Of a stretch of DNA of 41,865 nt, positions 25,902 to 36,647 are shown one piece after another. Location: assembly GCA_026400105.1 (NCBI GenBank), contig JAPLPQ010000074.1, positions 1 to 41,865 on the forward strand, written 5' to 3'. The notes under the pieces were generated by a model. It saw only the letters and a program-made list of their open reading frames with translations. It had not been told where the DNA came from and made no database searches. This DNA is from Burkholderiales bacterium. GTDB taxonomy: Bacteria > Pseudomonadota > Gammaproteobacteria > Burkholderiales > Burkholderiaceae_C. The stretch's first letter is position 1, and every line of letters begins with the position of its first letter. A program made the position numbers and the translations under genes.

Positions 25902-26297
25902 ATGAGATTCCAAAGCATTTTGTTATGGGCCGGCGTGGCGGCGCTGCTGGTACTGGCGCAATTCCAGTTCGGCTGGCCCGGCGTGGCTTTCGCGGGCGCC
26001 GGCCTCGTGATGTGGCTGCTGTTGCATTTCACGCGCCTGATGGGCGTCATGAAGCGCGCGGCCAACCGGCCGGTCGGTCATGTCGACAGCGCGGTCATGC
26101 TCAATGCGAAGCTGCAGCCGGGTCGCACCTTGATGCATGTGATCGCGCAGACGCGCGCGCTCGGCGAGCGCCTGTCGGCCGAGGGCGCCCAGCCCGAGAT
26201 CTACCGCTGGAGCGACGAATCGGGCTCGAGCGTGAGCTGCGAGTTCGAGGGCGGCAAGCTCGCGCGCTGGCAGCTGGTTCGACCGACGCAGGACTGA
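25902..26297 (+). CDS. Small membrane protein of unknown function
   Basis: 131 residues. Residues 5-45 form one long or two adjacent transmembrane helices (ILLWAGVAALLVLAQFQFGW, then GVAFAGAGLVMWLLLHF). A soluble domain follows with MLNAKLQPGRTLMHVIAQTRALGERLS and IYRWSDESGSSVSCEFEGGKLARWQLVRP, which resembles small conserved Burkholderiales hypothetical proteins. The ATG at 25902 has only a CCGGC leader and no clear Shine-Dalgarno. It converges on the exonuclease III gene, ending 15 bases from it. Confidence 0.75.
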   Translation: MRFQSILLWAGVAALLVLAQFQFGWPGVAFAGAGLVMWLLLHFTRLMGVMKRAANRPVGHVDSAVMLNAKLQPGRTLMHVIAQTRALGERLSAEGAQPEIYRWSDESGSSVSCEFEGGKLARWQLVRPTQD

Positions 26298-26312
26298 GGC
26301 GCAAGCGCGCGG

Positions 26313-27116
26313 TCAGAGCGTCCAGTCGTACTCGATGGTCAGCGGCGCGTGGTCGCTGAACCATTGCTGCTTGTAGATGCTCGCGCGACGCGCGTGCTCG
26401 GCCAGCGCCGGGCTCGCGAGCTGGTAGTCGATGCGCCAACCCACATTCTTGGCGCGCGCCTGGCCGCGGTTGCTCCACCAGGTGTAGCCGCCCTCGCCCT
26501 CCTCGGGGTGCAGATGGCGGTAGACGTCGACCAGGCCGGCCTCGCCCAGCAGCCGGGTCATCCAGGCGCGTTCCTCGGGCAGGAAGCCGCTGTTCTTGAG
26601 GTTGCCCTTCCAGTTCTTGAGGTCGATCTCGCGGTGCGCGATGTTGACGTCGCCGCACAGCACGTAGTCGCGCTCGGCGTTCATGCTCGAGAGATGGGGG
26701 TAGATCAGCTCGAGGAAGCGGAACTTGGCCAGCTGGCGCTCCTCGCTCGACGAGCCGCTCGGGAAGTAGCAGCTGATGAGGCTGCGCTTCTTGCCGAGCG
26801 TGTCGAAGCGCAGCTCGACATAGCGACCCTCGGCGTCGAACTCAGGCTCGCCCAGGCCGACGATCACGTCGCTGGGCTCGTGCCGGCTGTAGAGCGCGAC
26901 GCCCGAATAGCCCTTCTTCTCGGCGTAATGGAAGTAGCCCTGCAGGCCGGCGAGCTGCTCGAAGCGGCCGGCGACATCGGCGCCTTGCGCCTTGAGCTCC
27001 TGCACGCCAATACAATCAGGCGCCTGGGCCGCGACCCAGTCTTCCAGCCCCTTGGAAGTGGCGGATCGGATGCCGTTGAGGTTGAGGCTGGTGAGTTTGA
27101 ACAAGGAATTTCCCAT
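26313..27116 (-). CDS. xthA: Exodeoxyribonuclease III (AP endonuclease)
   Basis: It repairs abasic sites and degrades 3' ends. 267 residues from the ATG at 27116; E. coli ExoIII has 268. Motifs of the exonuclease/endonuclease/phosphatase fold: LNLNGIRSA (metal Asn), VQELKAQ (metal Glu), YSGVALYSRHEP, GDVNIAHREIDLKN (Asp and Asn) and the terminal SDHAPLTIEYD (catalytic Asp-His pair). A TTG start at 27104 (MFKLTSLNLNG) is also possible. The ATG start codon overlaps the start codon of pyrE on the other strand, an unusual head-to-head arrangement. Confidence 0.93.
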   Translation of the reverse strand: MGNSLFKLTSLNLNGIRSATSKGLEDWVAAQAPDCIGVQELKAQGADVAGRFEQLAGLQGYFHYAEKKGYSGVALYSRHEPSDVIVGLGEPEFDAEGRYVELRFDTLGKKRSLISCYFPSGSSSEERQLAKFRFLELIYPHLSSMNAERDYVLCGDVNIAHREIDLKNWKGNLKNSGFLPEERAWMTRLLGEAGLVDVYRHLHPEEGEGGYTWWSNRGQARAKNVGWRIDYQLASPALAEHARRASIYKQQWFSDHAPLTIEYDWTL

Positions 27117-27819
27117 GGTGGTTGAAGCGAACAAGCCGGCGTCAGACGACGCGCTGGCGCTGGAATTTGTGCAATTTTCCGTCGAATCGGGCGTGTTGCG
27201 CTTTGGCGAGTTCAAGACCAAGGCCGGTCGCCTGAGCCCCTATTTCTTCAACGCCGGCCTGTTCGACGACGGCGCCAAGCTCGGCCGGCTGGCGTCCTTC
27301 TACGCCCGACGCATCCAGGCCAGCGGCATGGAGTTCGACATGATCTTCGGCCCGGCCTACAAGGGCATCCCGCTGGCGGCGGCGGTCGCGATCGAACTCG
27401 CACGCCTGGGCGTCAACAAGCCCTTCGCCTACAACCGCAAGGAAGCCAAGGACCATGGCGAGGGCGGCAGCCTGGTCGGCGCGCCGCTCCAGGGCCGGGT
27501 GCTGATCATCGACGACGTCATGAGCGCGGGCACCGCCGCGCGCGAGTCTATCGCGCTGATCAAGGCCGCCGGCGCCACGCCGCATGCGGTGGCGATCGCG
27601 CTCGACCGCCAGGAAATGGCGACCGAGACCACTGCGGATGGCGTGCGCGACGTGCCCTACAGCGCGGTGCAATATGTGCGCGGACAGCTCGGCCTGCAGG
27701 TCTGCGCGATTGCGCAACTGTCCGACCTGCTGCATTATCTGCAGCAGCAGGTGGGCGGCGAGATGACCGAACACCGCGATCGGGTCCAGGCCTACCGCAA
27801 CCGCTACGGCGTGGCCTGA
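27115..27819 (+). CDS. pyrE: Orotate phosphoribosyltransferase
   Basis: It joins orotate to PRPP to make OMP. 234 residues. The PRPP-binding motif is VLIIDDVMSAGTA. FGPAYKGIPLA, the basic loop AYNRKEAKDHGEGGSLVG (catalytic Lys) and FKTKAGRLSPYFFNAGLF are conserved in the family. The ATG at 27115 has AAGGA at 27102-27106, a good Shine-Dalgarno that lies inside the exonuclease III coding sequence. Its promoter must also lie within that gene. Confidence 0.95.
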   Translation: MVVEANKPASDDALALEFVQFSVESGVLRFGEFKTKAGRLSPYFFNAGLFDDGAKLGRLASFYARRIQASGMEFDMIFGPAYKGIPLAAAVAIELARLGVNKPFAYNRKEAKDHGEGGSLVGAPLQGRVLIIDDVMSAGTAARESIALIKAAGATPHAVAIALDRQEMATETTADGVRDVPYSAVQYVRGQLGLQVCAIAQLSDLLHYLQQQVGGEMTEHRDRVQAYRNRYGVA

Positions 27820-27870
27820 GTCCAGGGTCCGCCCGTCTCGGCGGAAGCCAACGACGAAGGGACAGGCAGC

Positions 27871-28566
27871 ATGGCAAACCAGCCGATCGGGTCGGAGCGC
27901 AGCCTCAAGGTTGCTGCCTGGCTGATCCTGGTCCTGGCCGGCTACCCGGGCAGCCCGGGTCGGTTGTGGGCCCAGGCCCAGGAGGGCAGCTACGCGACCG
28001 GCGGACAGCCCAGCATCTATGTCTGCATCGACCCCAGGGGTCGGCGCATCACCGCCGACCGGCCGATTCCCGAGTGCATCGGAACGGGCCAGCGCGAGCT
28101 CAAGGCCAGCGGCGACCTCAAGCGCGTGATTCCCCCGCTGCTGACCGCCAGCGAGCGGGCTCAGCAAGCCGCGCGGCTTGAACAGGAAGCGAATCTGCAG
28201 GCCCAGATCCAGGAGGACCAGCGCCAGAACCGCGCGCTGGTGCTGCGCTACCCCGATCCGGCCGCGCATTACCGGGCCAGGGCCGAACGGCTCGAACAGC
28301 AAGACGGACTGATTGCCGCGGTGCGAGTACGCGCAGCCGAGCTGAACCGGCAACGCCAGAGCCTGGCCACCCGACTCGAGTTCTACCGCCAGCAGCCCGA
28401 CCAGGCGCCGGCCGAGCTCAGGCAGCTGGAGCAGGAGAACGCCCGCCAGCGCGCCTTTCAGTCCGCCCAGCTCGAGGCACAGCAGCGCGAGCGCCAGCGC
28501 ATCGAGCAGCACTTCGACGAGGAGCTTGCAAGGCTGCGCAAGCTCTGGATGCAGGAAGCGCGCTGA
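27871..28566 (+). CDS. Exported DUF4124-like protein with a coiled coil
   Basis: 231 residues. A hydrophobic segment (about 13-30, VAAWLILVLAGYPGS) with a WAQAQ end looks like a signal peptide. Residues about 48-72 (SIYVCIDPRGRRITADRPIPEC) match the DUF4124 pattern, with its two cysteines. The rest is almost entirely charged, Gln/Glu/Arg-rich helix (about 90-231), likely a long coiled coil. The role is unknown; such proteins are thought to work in the periplasm. The ATG at 27871 follows CGAAGGGA. Confidence 0.75.
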   Translation: MANQPIGSERSLKVAAWLILVLAGYPGSPGRLWAQAQEGSYATGGQPSIYVCIDPRGRRITADRPIPECIGTGQRELKASGDLKRVIPPLLTASERAQQAARLEQEANLQAQIQEDQRQNRALVLRYPDPAAHYRARAERLEQQDGLIAAVRVRAAELNRQRQSLATRLEFYRQQPDQAPAELRQLEQENARQRAFQSAQLEAQQRERQRIEQHFDEELARLRKLWMQEAR

Positions 28567-28610
28567 CAAGCGGACTGACACCAGCGCCAGCGGGCGCCTG
28601 GCCTGACAGG

Positions 28611-28626
28611 CCCGGCAGCCGCCGGG
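28611..28626. terminator. Stem-loop between convergent genes, possible terminator
   Basis: CCCGGC pairs with GCCGGG across 4 bases, lying between the converging DUF4124-like gene (+) and gatB (-). There is no T run, so it is a weak call. Confidence 0.35.
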
Positions 28627-28638
28627 AACTGTGGCGGA

Positions 28639-30114
28639 TCAGCCCAGGCGGGCCTTCAGGACCTCGTTGACCTGGCCCGGGTTGGCCTTGCCCTTGCTGG
28701 CCTTCATGACCTGGCCAACCAGCGCGTTGAAGGCCTTTTCCTTGCCGGCGCGGTACTCGGCGATGTTCTTCTCGTTGGCCGCCAGCACCTCGTCGACGAT
28801 GGCCTCGAGCGCGCCGCTGTCGTTCATCTGCTTCAAGCCCTTGGACTCGATCAGCGCGTCGACCTGAGCCTGCGGCTCGCCCGCGATCGCCTCGCCGGCC
28901 CAGAGCGCCTCCATCAGCTGCTTGCCGGCGTTGTTGCTGATGGTGCCGTCGGCGATGCGCGCGACCAGCGCGGCAAGCTGGGCCGCGTTGACCGGGCTGG
29001 CCGCGATGTCGAGCTCGCCCGCGTTGAGGCGGCGCGAAATCTCGCCCATGATCCAGTTGCTGACCAGCTTGGCCTGTCCGCTCAGCTGGGCCGCCTGCTC
29101 GAAGTAGGCGCCCATGGCCAGGCTCTGGGTCAGCGTGGTGGCATCGTATTCGGGCAGACCGTAGTCGGCGACGAAGCGCTCGGCCTGGACCCGCGGCAGC
29201 TCGGGCATTTCGGCGCGCACGCGCTCGACCCATTCGCGCTCGATCATGAGCGGCGGCAGGTCCGGATCGGGGAAATAGCGGTAGTCGGCCGCGTCTTCCT
29301 TGGTCCGCATGGCGCGGGTCTCGCCGCTGTCGGGGTCGAACAGCACGGTGGCCTGCTCGATCTCGTAACCGTCCTCGATGCGGTCGATCTGCCAGCGGAC
29401 CTCGAAGTCGATCGCCTGCTGCATGAACTTGAAGCTGTTCAGGTTCTTGATCTCGCGCCTGGTGCCCAGCGGCGCGCCAGGCTTACGCACCGAGACGTTG
29501 GCGTCACAGCGGAACGAACCTTCCTGCATATTGCCGTCGCAGATGCCGATCCAGGTCACGATCTTGTGCAGCTCCTTGGCATAGGCCACGGCCTCGGCGC
29601 TGGAGCGGATGTCGGGCTCGGTCACGATCTCGAGCAGCGGCGTGCCGGCGCGGTTCAGGTCGATGCCCGACAGGCCGTGGAAGTCCTCGTGCAGCGACTT
29701 GCCGGCGTCCTCCTCGAGGTGGGCGCGCACCAGGCGCACGCTCTTCTTCTCGTCGCCGAGGAAGAACGACACTTCGCCGCCCTGCACCACCGGGATCTCG
29801 AACTGGCTGATCTGGTAGCCCTTGGGCAGGTCGGGGTAGAAGTAGTTCTTGCGCGCGAAGATGCTGCGCTCGGCGACATGCGAGCCGACCGCCAGGCCGA
29901 ACTGAATCGCGCGCTCGACCGCGCCCTTGTTCATGACCGGCAGCGTGCCGGGCAGCGCCAGATCGACCGCGCAGGCCTGGGTATTGGGCTCGGCGCCGAA
30001 GGCAACCGAGGCACGGCTGAAGATCTTGCTGTTGGTCGAGAGCTGGGCATGGGTCTCGAAGCCGATCACGACCTCGTAGCCCTGCACCAGCAGGGAGGCT
30101 TGCTTCTTGCTCAT
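28639..30114 (-). CDS. gatB: Glu-tRNA(Gln)/Asp-tRNA(Asn) amidotransferase subunit B
   Basis: The subunit that binds tRNA and activates its misacylated amino acid. 491 residues. The N-terminal catalytic cradle has [47 protein letters not shown] and [20 protein letters not shown]. The C-terminal tRNA-binding GatB/YqeY domain ends at NEVLKARLG. The ATG at 30114 overlaps the gatA TGA by four bases (ATGA), so the subunits are coupled. Third gene of gatC-gatA-gatB. Confidence 0.97.
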   Translation of the reverse strand: MSKKQASLLVQGYEVVIGFETHAQLSTNSKIFSRASVAFGAEPNTQACAVDLALPGTLPVMNKGAVERAIQFGLAVGSHVAERSIFARKNYFYPDLPKGYQISQFEIPVVQGGEVSFFLGDEKKSVRLVRAHLEEDAGKSLHEDFHGLSGIDLNRAGTPLLEIVTEPDIRSSAEAVAYAKELHKIVTWIGICDGNMQEGSFRCDANVSVRKPGAPLGTRREIKNLNSFKFMQQAIDFEVRWQIDRIEDGYEIEQATVLFDPDSGETRAMRTKEDAADYRYFPDPDLPPLMIEREWVERVRAEMPELPRVQAERFVADYGLPEYDATTLTQSLAMGAYFEQAAQLSGQAKLVSNWIMGEISRRLNAGELDIAASPVNAAQLAALVARIADGTISNNAGKQLMEALWAGEAIAGEPQAQVDALIESKGLKQMNDSGALEAIVDEVLAANEKNIAEYRAGKEKAFNALVGQVMKASKGKANPGQVNEVLKARLG

Positions 30115-31607
30115 GCGAAGTCCTTCGGAGCGCGGGTGTGCCAGTCGGTGGCGCACTGGAAATGATGGGCGGCACCCAGCAGGCGCGCCTCCTGGAAATA
30201 GTTGCCGATCAGCTGCAGGCCGACCGGCATGCCATCGGAACCGAAGCCGGCCGGCACGCTCATGCCCGGCAGGCCCGACAGCGAGGCCGGCAGGGTGTAG
30301 ATGTCGGCCAGGTAGGCCGCGACCGGGTCTTCCGACTTGGCGCCGATCTTCCAGGCCACGCTGGGCGCGACCGGACCGGCGATCAGGTCGCATTGCTCGA
30401 AGGCGGACTGGAAGTCCTGCGCGATCAGGCGCCGGATCTGCTGCGCCTTCAGGTAGTAGGCGTCGTAGTAGCCGTGGCTCAGCACATAGGCACCGGTCAG
30501 GATGCGGCGCTGCACTTCCTCGCCGAAGCCCTCGCTGCGCGACTTCTTGTACATGTCGCTCAGGTCGGCATAGTCCTTGGCGCGATGGCCGAACTTGACG
30601 CCGTCGAAGCGGCTCAGGTTCGAGCTGGCCTCGGCCGGGGCGATGATGTAGTAGGCCGGAATCGCGAGTTCGGTGCGCGGCAGCCGGATCTCGACCAGGG
30701 TCGCGCCGAGCTTTTCGTATTCGGCCAGCGCGGCATGCACCGCGGCCAGCACATCGGGCGCGCAGCCGGCGCCGAAGAATTCCTGCGGCAGGCCGATGCG
30801 CAGGCCCTTCAAGGGCTGGGCTGCCGTGGCGTCAGGCGACAGCGGCAGTCCGAGCGCGGCGGCGTAATCCTCGGCCGGGCGGTCCAGGCTGGTCGAGTCG
30901 CGATCGAGGTCGGGGCCGACCATCGCCGACAGCAGCAGCGCGCAGTCGCGCGCGCTGCGCGCCATCGGGCCGGCCTGGTCCAGGCTGGAGGCATAGGCCA
31001 CCATGCCGTAACGCGAGCAGCGGCCGTAGGTCGGCTTGATGCCGGTGATGCCGGTGAAGCTGGCGGGCTGGCGGATCGAGCCGCCGGTGTCGGTGCCGGT
31101 CGCGGCTGGCGCCAGGCGCGCGGCCACGGCGGCCGACGAACCGCCCGAGGAGCCGCCCGGCACCCGGGTCTTGTCCCAGGGGTTGAGCGCAGGGCCGTAG
31201 GCCGAGTTGTCGTTGCCCGAGCCCATCGCAAACTCGTCGCAGTTGAGCTTGCCCAGCGTCACGGCGCCAGCGGCGGCCAGCTTGGCCACCACGGTCGCGT
31301 CGAACGGGCTGCGGTAGCCTTCGAGCATCTTCGAGCCGGCGGTGGTCGGAAAGTCCTTGGTGACGAAGATGTCCTTGTGCGCGATCGGCACGCCCAGCAG
31401 CGGCGCGCGCTCGCCGGCGGCCAGACGGGCGTCGGCGGCGCTGGCCTGCGCCAGGCTGATTTCCTCGTCGAGCGCCAGGTAGGCGCCGAGGTCGGCGTTC
31501 GCCTTGGCGCGCTCCAGCAGGGCCTGCGTGACTTCGACGCTCGAGACCTCGCGCGCGGCCAGCTTGGCGGCCAGCGCGCTCACATCCAGTTGATACAGCT
31601 CGCTCAT
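30111..31607 (-). CDS. gatA: Glu-tRNA(Gln)/Asp-tRNA(Asn) amidotransferase subunit A
   Basis: Glutaminase subunit, an amidase-signature enzyme, 498 residues. Its catalytic triad is visible: Lys78 (PIAHKDIF), cis-Ser153 ([10 protein letters not shown]) and the nucleophile Ser177 ([13 protein letters not shown]). It releases ammonia from glutamine for GatB. The start overlaps the gatC stop (ATGA) and the stop overlaps the gatB start, so the operon is tightly coupled. Confidence 0.97.
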   Translation of the reverse strand: MSELYQLDVSALAAKLAAREVSSVEVTQALLERAKANADLGAYLALDEEISLAQASAADARLAAGERAPLLGVPIAHKDIFVTKDFPTTAGSKMLEGYRSPFDATVVAKLAAAGAVTLGKLNCDEFAMGSGNDNSAYGPALNPWDKTRVPGGSSGGSSAAVAARLAPAATGTDTGGSIRQPASFTGITGIKPTYGRCSRYGMVAYASSLDQAGPMARSARDCALLLSAMVGPDLDRDSTSLDRPAEDYAAALGLPLSPDATAAQPLKGLRIGLPQEFFGAGCAPDVLAAVHAALAEYEKLGATLVEIRLPRTELAIPAYYIIAPAEASSNLSRFDGVKFGHRAKDYADLSDMYKKSRSEGFGEEVQRRILTGAYVLSHGYYDAYYLKAQQIRRLIAQDFQSAFEQCDLIAGPVAPSVAWKIGAKSEDPVAAYLADIYTLPASLSGLPGMSVPAGFGSDGMPVGLQLIGNYFQEARLLGAAHHFQCATDWHTRAPKDFA

Positions 31608-31903
31608 TCGATCACCTTGGGCACGAGGAACAGGCCGTTTTCCACGGCCGGGGCGCTCTTCTGATTGGCTTCGCGCTGGTTGAACTCGCTCACCACATCG
31701 TCGCGCAGGCGCAGCGCAACCTGGCCGATCACGGCGGTCGGATGCGCGAGCGGCTCGACGCCGGCGGTATCGACCGCTTGCATCTGCTCGACGAGGTCGA
31801 AAAAGCCGTTGAGCCGGCTCAGCATGCGCTCGGCGTGCGCCTGGTCGAGCTCGAGCCGCGCGAGATGGGCGATGCGCCCGATATCTGGCAGGGTCAGGGA
31901 CAT
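31604..31903 (-). CDS. gatC: Glu-tRNA(Gln)/Asp-tRNA(Asn) amidotransferase subunit C
   Basis: 99-residue stabilising subunit that wraps around the GatA-GatB interface. Typical sequence: [55 protein letters not shown]. First gene of the gatCAB operon. It is divergent from mreB, with a 243-base shared regulatory gap that contains no gene. Confidence 0.95.
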   Translation of the reverse strand: MSLTLPDIGRIAHLARLELDQAHAERMLSRLNGFFDLVEQMQAVDTAGVEPLAHPTAVIGQVALRLRDDVVSEFNQREANQKSAPAVENGLFLVPKVIE

Positions 31904-31984
31904 TGCGGGGTCCAGAAAGTGAGACAGATCCAGCTTCGCAGCCGGAACTTCGTTACAAAAAAGCTTGGCGCCAAAAGGCCTTAG

Positions 31985-33193
<1,209 letters not shown>

Positions 33194-33212
33194 GCCCTGA
33201 GCGGCTCGGGCC

Positions 33213-34097
33213 ATGCCGAAGGCGACCGTAGACCGCAGACCTCCGCCGCTGTTCCGGCAGGGCCTCACGCCCCTGTCCAAGCTGCTGCTGCTGAGCGCGC
33301 TGTCGGTGCTGCTGATGGTGGTCGATACCCGCTTGCAGCTGGGCGCGCCGGTGCGCGCGGCCGTCGCCACGGCGCTGACGCCGCTGCAATGGCTGGCGCT
33401 GGCACCGATACGTGCCTTGCAGGCCGGCAGCGGCTACCTCGGCAGCCTGCAGGCGGCACAGCAGGAAGCCAGCGTCGCGCGCACCGAGCTGACGCGCCAG
33501 GTCCAGCGCGCGGCCCAGGTCGAGCACCTGGGCCAGGAAAACCGCGAGCTGCGCGCCCTGCTCGGCATGCGCGAGCGGCTGACCGTGCAGGCGCATGGCG
33601 CCGAGGCCCTGTATGACAGCGCCGATCCCTATACCCGCAAGCTCGTGATCGACCGCGGCGAGGCCCAGGGCATCAAGCCCGGCTCGCCGGTCATGGACGG
33701 CTACGGCGTGCTGGGCCAGGTCACGCGGGTCTACCCGCTGGTGTCCGAGGTCACGCTGCTGACCGACCGCGACCAGGCGATTCCCGTGCTCAACACCCGC
33801 ACCGGCCAGCGCAGCGTCGCCTACGGCCAACCCCGGCAGGGACTGCTCGAGCTGCGTTTCATCGCCGCCAGCGCCGACCTCGAGGTCGGCGACCTGCTAA
33901 CCACCAGCGGCGTCGATGGCATCTACCCACCCGGGCTGCCGGTCGCCCATGTGCACAGCATCACGCACCAGGGTGACGGCGGTTATGCGCGCGTGCTCTG
34001 CGAGCCGATGGCCCGCCCGGAACATTCGCTGCAACTGCTGGTGCTGGAGCCCTTGAACGACAAGCTACTGCGCAGCCCCGAAGGGAGCAAGCGATGA
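33213..34097 (+). CDS. mreC: Rod shape-determining protein MreC
   Basis: 294 residues. A single transmembrane helix (about 20-38, LSKLLLLSALSVLLMVVDT) is followed by a coiled coil (about 70-115, ending EHLGQENRELRALLGMRERL) and the periplasmic beta domains (KLVIDRGEAQGIKPGSPVMDGYGVLGQV, then GDLLTTSGVDGIYPPGLPVAHV). It links MreB to PBP2. The stop overlaps the mreD ATG (ATGA). Confidence 0.96.
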   Translation: MPKATVDRRPPPLFRQGLTPLSKLLLLSALSVLLMVVDTRLQLGAPVRAAVATALTPLQWLALAPIRALQAGSGYLGSLQAAQQEASVARTELTRQVQRAAQVEHLGQENRELRALLGMRERLTVQAHGAEALYDSADPYTRKLVIDRGEAQGIKPGSPVMDGYGVLGQVTRVYPLVSEVTLLTDRDQAIPVLNTRTGQRSVAYGQPRQGLLELRFIAASADLEVGDLLTTSGVDGIYPPGLPVAHVHSITHQGDGGYARVLCEPMARPEHSLQLLVLEPLNDKLLRSPEGSKR

Positions 34098-34624
34098 TCA
34101 TGCCGGCTGGCCAGCCCCTGCTGCTGCCCGTCAAGCCCTGGTTCATTGGCTTGAGTCTGGTGCTCGCGCTGCTGCTCGAAATGATGCTGGGCATGGGCCT
34201 GAGCGGCCGTGCCGCCTGGCCGCCCGACCTGCTGGCAGTCGCGCTGCTGTTCTGGGTCGTGCACGAACCGCGCCGGCTCGGCATCGGAGCCTGCTTCGCC
34301 TTCGGCATCGCGCTGGACGTGCACCAGGGCGCGCTGCTGGGCCAGCATGCGCTGGCCTTCTCGGCGCTCGCCTTCCTGGGACTGCAAGTGCACCGGCGCC
34401 TGCTCTGGTTCGCGCTGCCGACCCAGGCCCTGCATGTGCTGCCGCTGCTGCTGGCCGCGCATGCGCTGCAATGGCTGGTCAGACTACTGACGGGATCGGG
34501 CTGGCCCGATTGGAGCGCGCTGCTGGCGCCGCTGATCGAGGCCGCGCTCTGGCTGCCGGCCAACTGGCTGCTGCTGGCGCCGCAACGGCGCGCGCACGAC
34601 CCCGACGACAGTCGTCCGCTCTGA
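34094..34624 (+). CDS. mreD: Rod shape-determining membrane protein MreD
   Basis: 176 residues, about five transmembrane helices. Typical MreD layout: PWFIGLSLVLALLLEM, PPDLLAVALLFWVVHEPRRLGIGACFAFGIALDVHQGALLGQHALAFSALAFL. It is recognised mainly by position between mreC and mrdA plus hydropathy. It overlaps mreC by four bases and is followed by mrdA after six bases. Confidence 0.93.
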   Translation: MIMPAGQPLLLPVKPWFIGLSLVLALLLEMMLGMGLSGRAAWPPDLLAVALLFWVVHEPRRLGIGACFAFGIALDVHQGALLGQHALAFSALAFLGLQVHRRLLWFALPTQALHVLPLLLAAHALQWLVRLLTGSGWPDWSALLAPLIEAALWLPANWLLLAPQRRAHDPDDSRPL

Positions 34625-34630
34625 GCCGTC

Positions 34631-36586
34631 ATGGAGTTGCGCAACCTAGAGCAGCAACTGGCCCAGTTCCGTTCCCGGGTCTGGGCTGCCGGCCTGTTCG
34701 CCGCGTTCTGCTTCAGCCTGGTGCTGGCACGCATGTTCTACCTGCAGGTGATACGGCATGAAGACCTGCTCGAGCAAGCCGAGTCGAACCGGATCGCCGT
34801 GCTGCCGGTGGTGCCGCATCGCGGCCTGATCACGGACCGCAACGGCGTGGTGCTGGCCAACAACTACTCGGCCTACACGCTCGAGATCACGCCGTCCAAG
34901 GCTGGCAAGCTCGACGAGGTTCTGGCCGAACTCGGCAAGATCGTCGAGATCACCCCGCGCGACCTGCGCCGCTTCAAGCGCCTGTCCGAGGAGTCGCGCC
35001 GCTTCGACTCGATACCGATCCGCACGCGCCTGAGCGACGAGGAAATCGCCCGCTTCGCGGCCCAGCGCTACCGCTTTCCGGGCGTCGAGATCCAGGCCCG
35101 GCTGTTCCGCCACTACCCGCTGGGCGAGACCGCCAGTCATGTGATCGGCTACATCGGCCGCATCAGTGCGCGCGAGAAGACGCAGATGGAGGACTGGACT
35201 GACGAGGAGATCGCCAACTACCGTGGCACCGAGTACATCGGCAAGCTCGGGGTCGAGCAGAGCTACGAGCAGGTGCTGCACGGCCTGACCGGCTTCCAGC
35301 GGGTCGAGACTTCGGCCGGCGGCCATGCGGTGCGCAAGCTGGCCGACTCGCCCGCGACGCCAGGCAACACGGTCCGGCTCACGATCGACATCAAGCTGCA
35401 GAAGATGGTCGAGGACCTGTTTGGCGATCGCCGCGGCGCGCTGGTCGCGATCGATCCGCGCAATGGCGAGCTGCTGGCCTTCGTCAGCAAGCCGACCTTC
35501 GACCCGAACCTGTTCGTCGAGGGCATCGATGTCGAGAACTGGAAGGCGCTCAACGAGTCGATCGACAAGCCGCTGCTGAACCGCGCGCTGCGCGGCACCT
35601 ACCCGCCCGGATCGACCTACAAGCCCTTCATGGCGCTGGCGGCGCTGAGCCTGGGCAAGCGCAAGCCCGAGACCGTCATCAACGACCCGGGCTACTGGGA
35701 GTTCGGCGGCCACCGCTTCCGCAGCCACGACGCTGGCGGACTCGGGGCGGTCAACATGCGGCGCAGCATCGTGGTGTCGAGCAACGTCTATTACTACATG
35801 CTCGCCAACGATCTCGGCGTCGATGCGATCCACGATTTCATGGAGCCATTCGGCTTCGGCCAGATCACCGGCATCGACCTGCGCGGCGAGGTCCGCGGCG
35901 TGCTGCCGAATCAGGAGTGGAAGCGTAACACCTACAAACGCCCCGAGCAGCGCAAATGGTACGCGGGCGAGACCATCTCGCTCGGCATCGGCCAGGGCTA
36001 CAACAGCTTCACGATGCTGCAACTCGCACACGCGACGGCCACGCTGGCCAACGGCGGCATCAAGCACAAGCCCCATGTGCTGCTCGCGACCCAGGACGTG
36101 GTGACGCGGGCTGAAACCCCGGCCCAGGTCGGATCGGGTCAGTCGCTCGGCCTCAAGCCCGAGCATGTCGCTGTCGTGCTCAACGCGATGGAAGGCGTGA
36201 CGACCGAAGGCACCGGCACCCGGGTCTTCGCCGGCGCGCCCTACCGCAGCGGCGGCAAGACCGGCACCGCCCAGGCCGTGACGATCGGGCAGAAGGACAA
36301 GTACAACGCCGCGCGAATGGCCGAACGCCAGCGCGACCACGCGCTCTATTCGGCCTTCGCGCCGGCGGACAAGCCGCAGGTCGCGCTGGCCGTGATCGTC
36401 GAGAACGCCGGCTTCGGCGCCGCCAGCGCCGCGCCGATCGCGCGCCGCGTCTTCGACTACCTGCTGCAAGGCCGCTACCCGAGCGAGGACGACATCCGCG
36501 CGACCCGGCTCGGCCAGTCAGCCGGTCCGATCGGGCCGTTCCGGTCGGCCAGCGAAGTCGAGTGGCCTCCGGCTGCGCTACGCTGA
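34631..36586 (+). CDS. mrdA: Penicillin-binding protein 2 (elongation transpeptidase)
   Basis: Cross-links lateral-wall peptidoglycan. 651 residues. An N-terminal transmembrane helix (about 16-36) precedes the dimerisation domain (RGLITDRNGVVLANNYSAYTLEI). The transpeptidase domain has the active-site STYK at 328-331 (PPGSTYKPF), SSN in VVSSNVYYYM and KTG in SGGKTGTAQA. Last gene of the mre cluster here. In many relatives rodA follows directly, but here a gene on the other strand does. Confidence 0.97.
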   Translation: MELRNLEQQLAQFRSRVWAAGLFAAFCFSLVLARMFYLQVIRHEDLLEQAESNRIAVLPVVPHRGLITDRNGVVLANNYSAYTLEITPSKAGKLDEVLAELGKIVEITPRDLRRFKRLSEESRRFDSIPIRTRLSDEEIARFAAQRYRFPGVEIQARLFRHYPLGETASHVIGYIGRISAREKTQMEDWTDEEIANYRGTEYIGKLGVEQSYEQVLHGLTGFQRVETSAGGHAVRKLADSPATPGNTVRLTIDIKLQKMVEDLFGDRRGALVAIDPRNGELLAFVSKPTFDPNLFVEGIDVENWKALNESIDKPLLNRALRGTYPPGSTYKPFMALAALSLGKRKPETVINDPGYWEFGGHRFRSHDAGGLGAVNMRRSIVVSSNVYYYMLANDLGVDAIHDFMEPFGFGQITGIDLRGEVRGVLPNQEWKRNTYKRPEQRKWYAGETISLGIGQGYNSFTMLQLAHATATLANGGIKHKPHVLLATQDVVTRAETPAQVGSGQSLGLKPEHVAVVLNAMEGVTTEGTGTRVFAGAPYRSGGKTGTAQAVTIGQKDKYNAARMAERQRDHALYSAFAPADKPQVALAVIVENAGFGAASAAPIARRVFDYLLQGRYPSEDDIRATRLGQSAGPIGPFRSASEVEWPPAALR

Positions 36587-36595
36587 GCGCCCCGC

Positions 36596-36631
36596 GCCGG
36601 CAGCGTGACTGAGCCTTCAGTCGCAGCCGGC
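36596..36631. terminator. Long stem-loop between mrdA and the kinase gene
   Basis: GCCGGCAGCGTGACTGA and TCAGTCGCAGCCGGC pair with minor bulges around a 4-base loop. It lies 9 bases after mrdA and before the end of the convergent kinase gene, so it probably serves both. There is no T tract. Confidence 0.55.
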
Positions 36632-36647
36632 CTCAGCCCCCCAGACA

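Noticed and set aside
34646..36469. A 607-codon minus-strand frame over mrdA
   Set aside because: A shadow of a complete PBP2 gene; no recognisable motif or ribosome-binding site.
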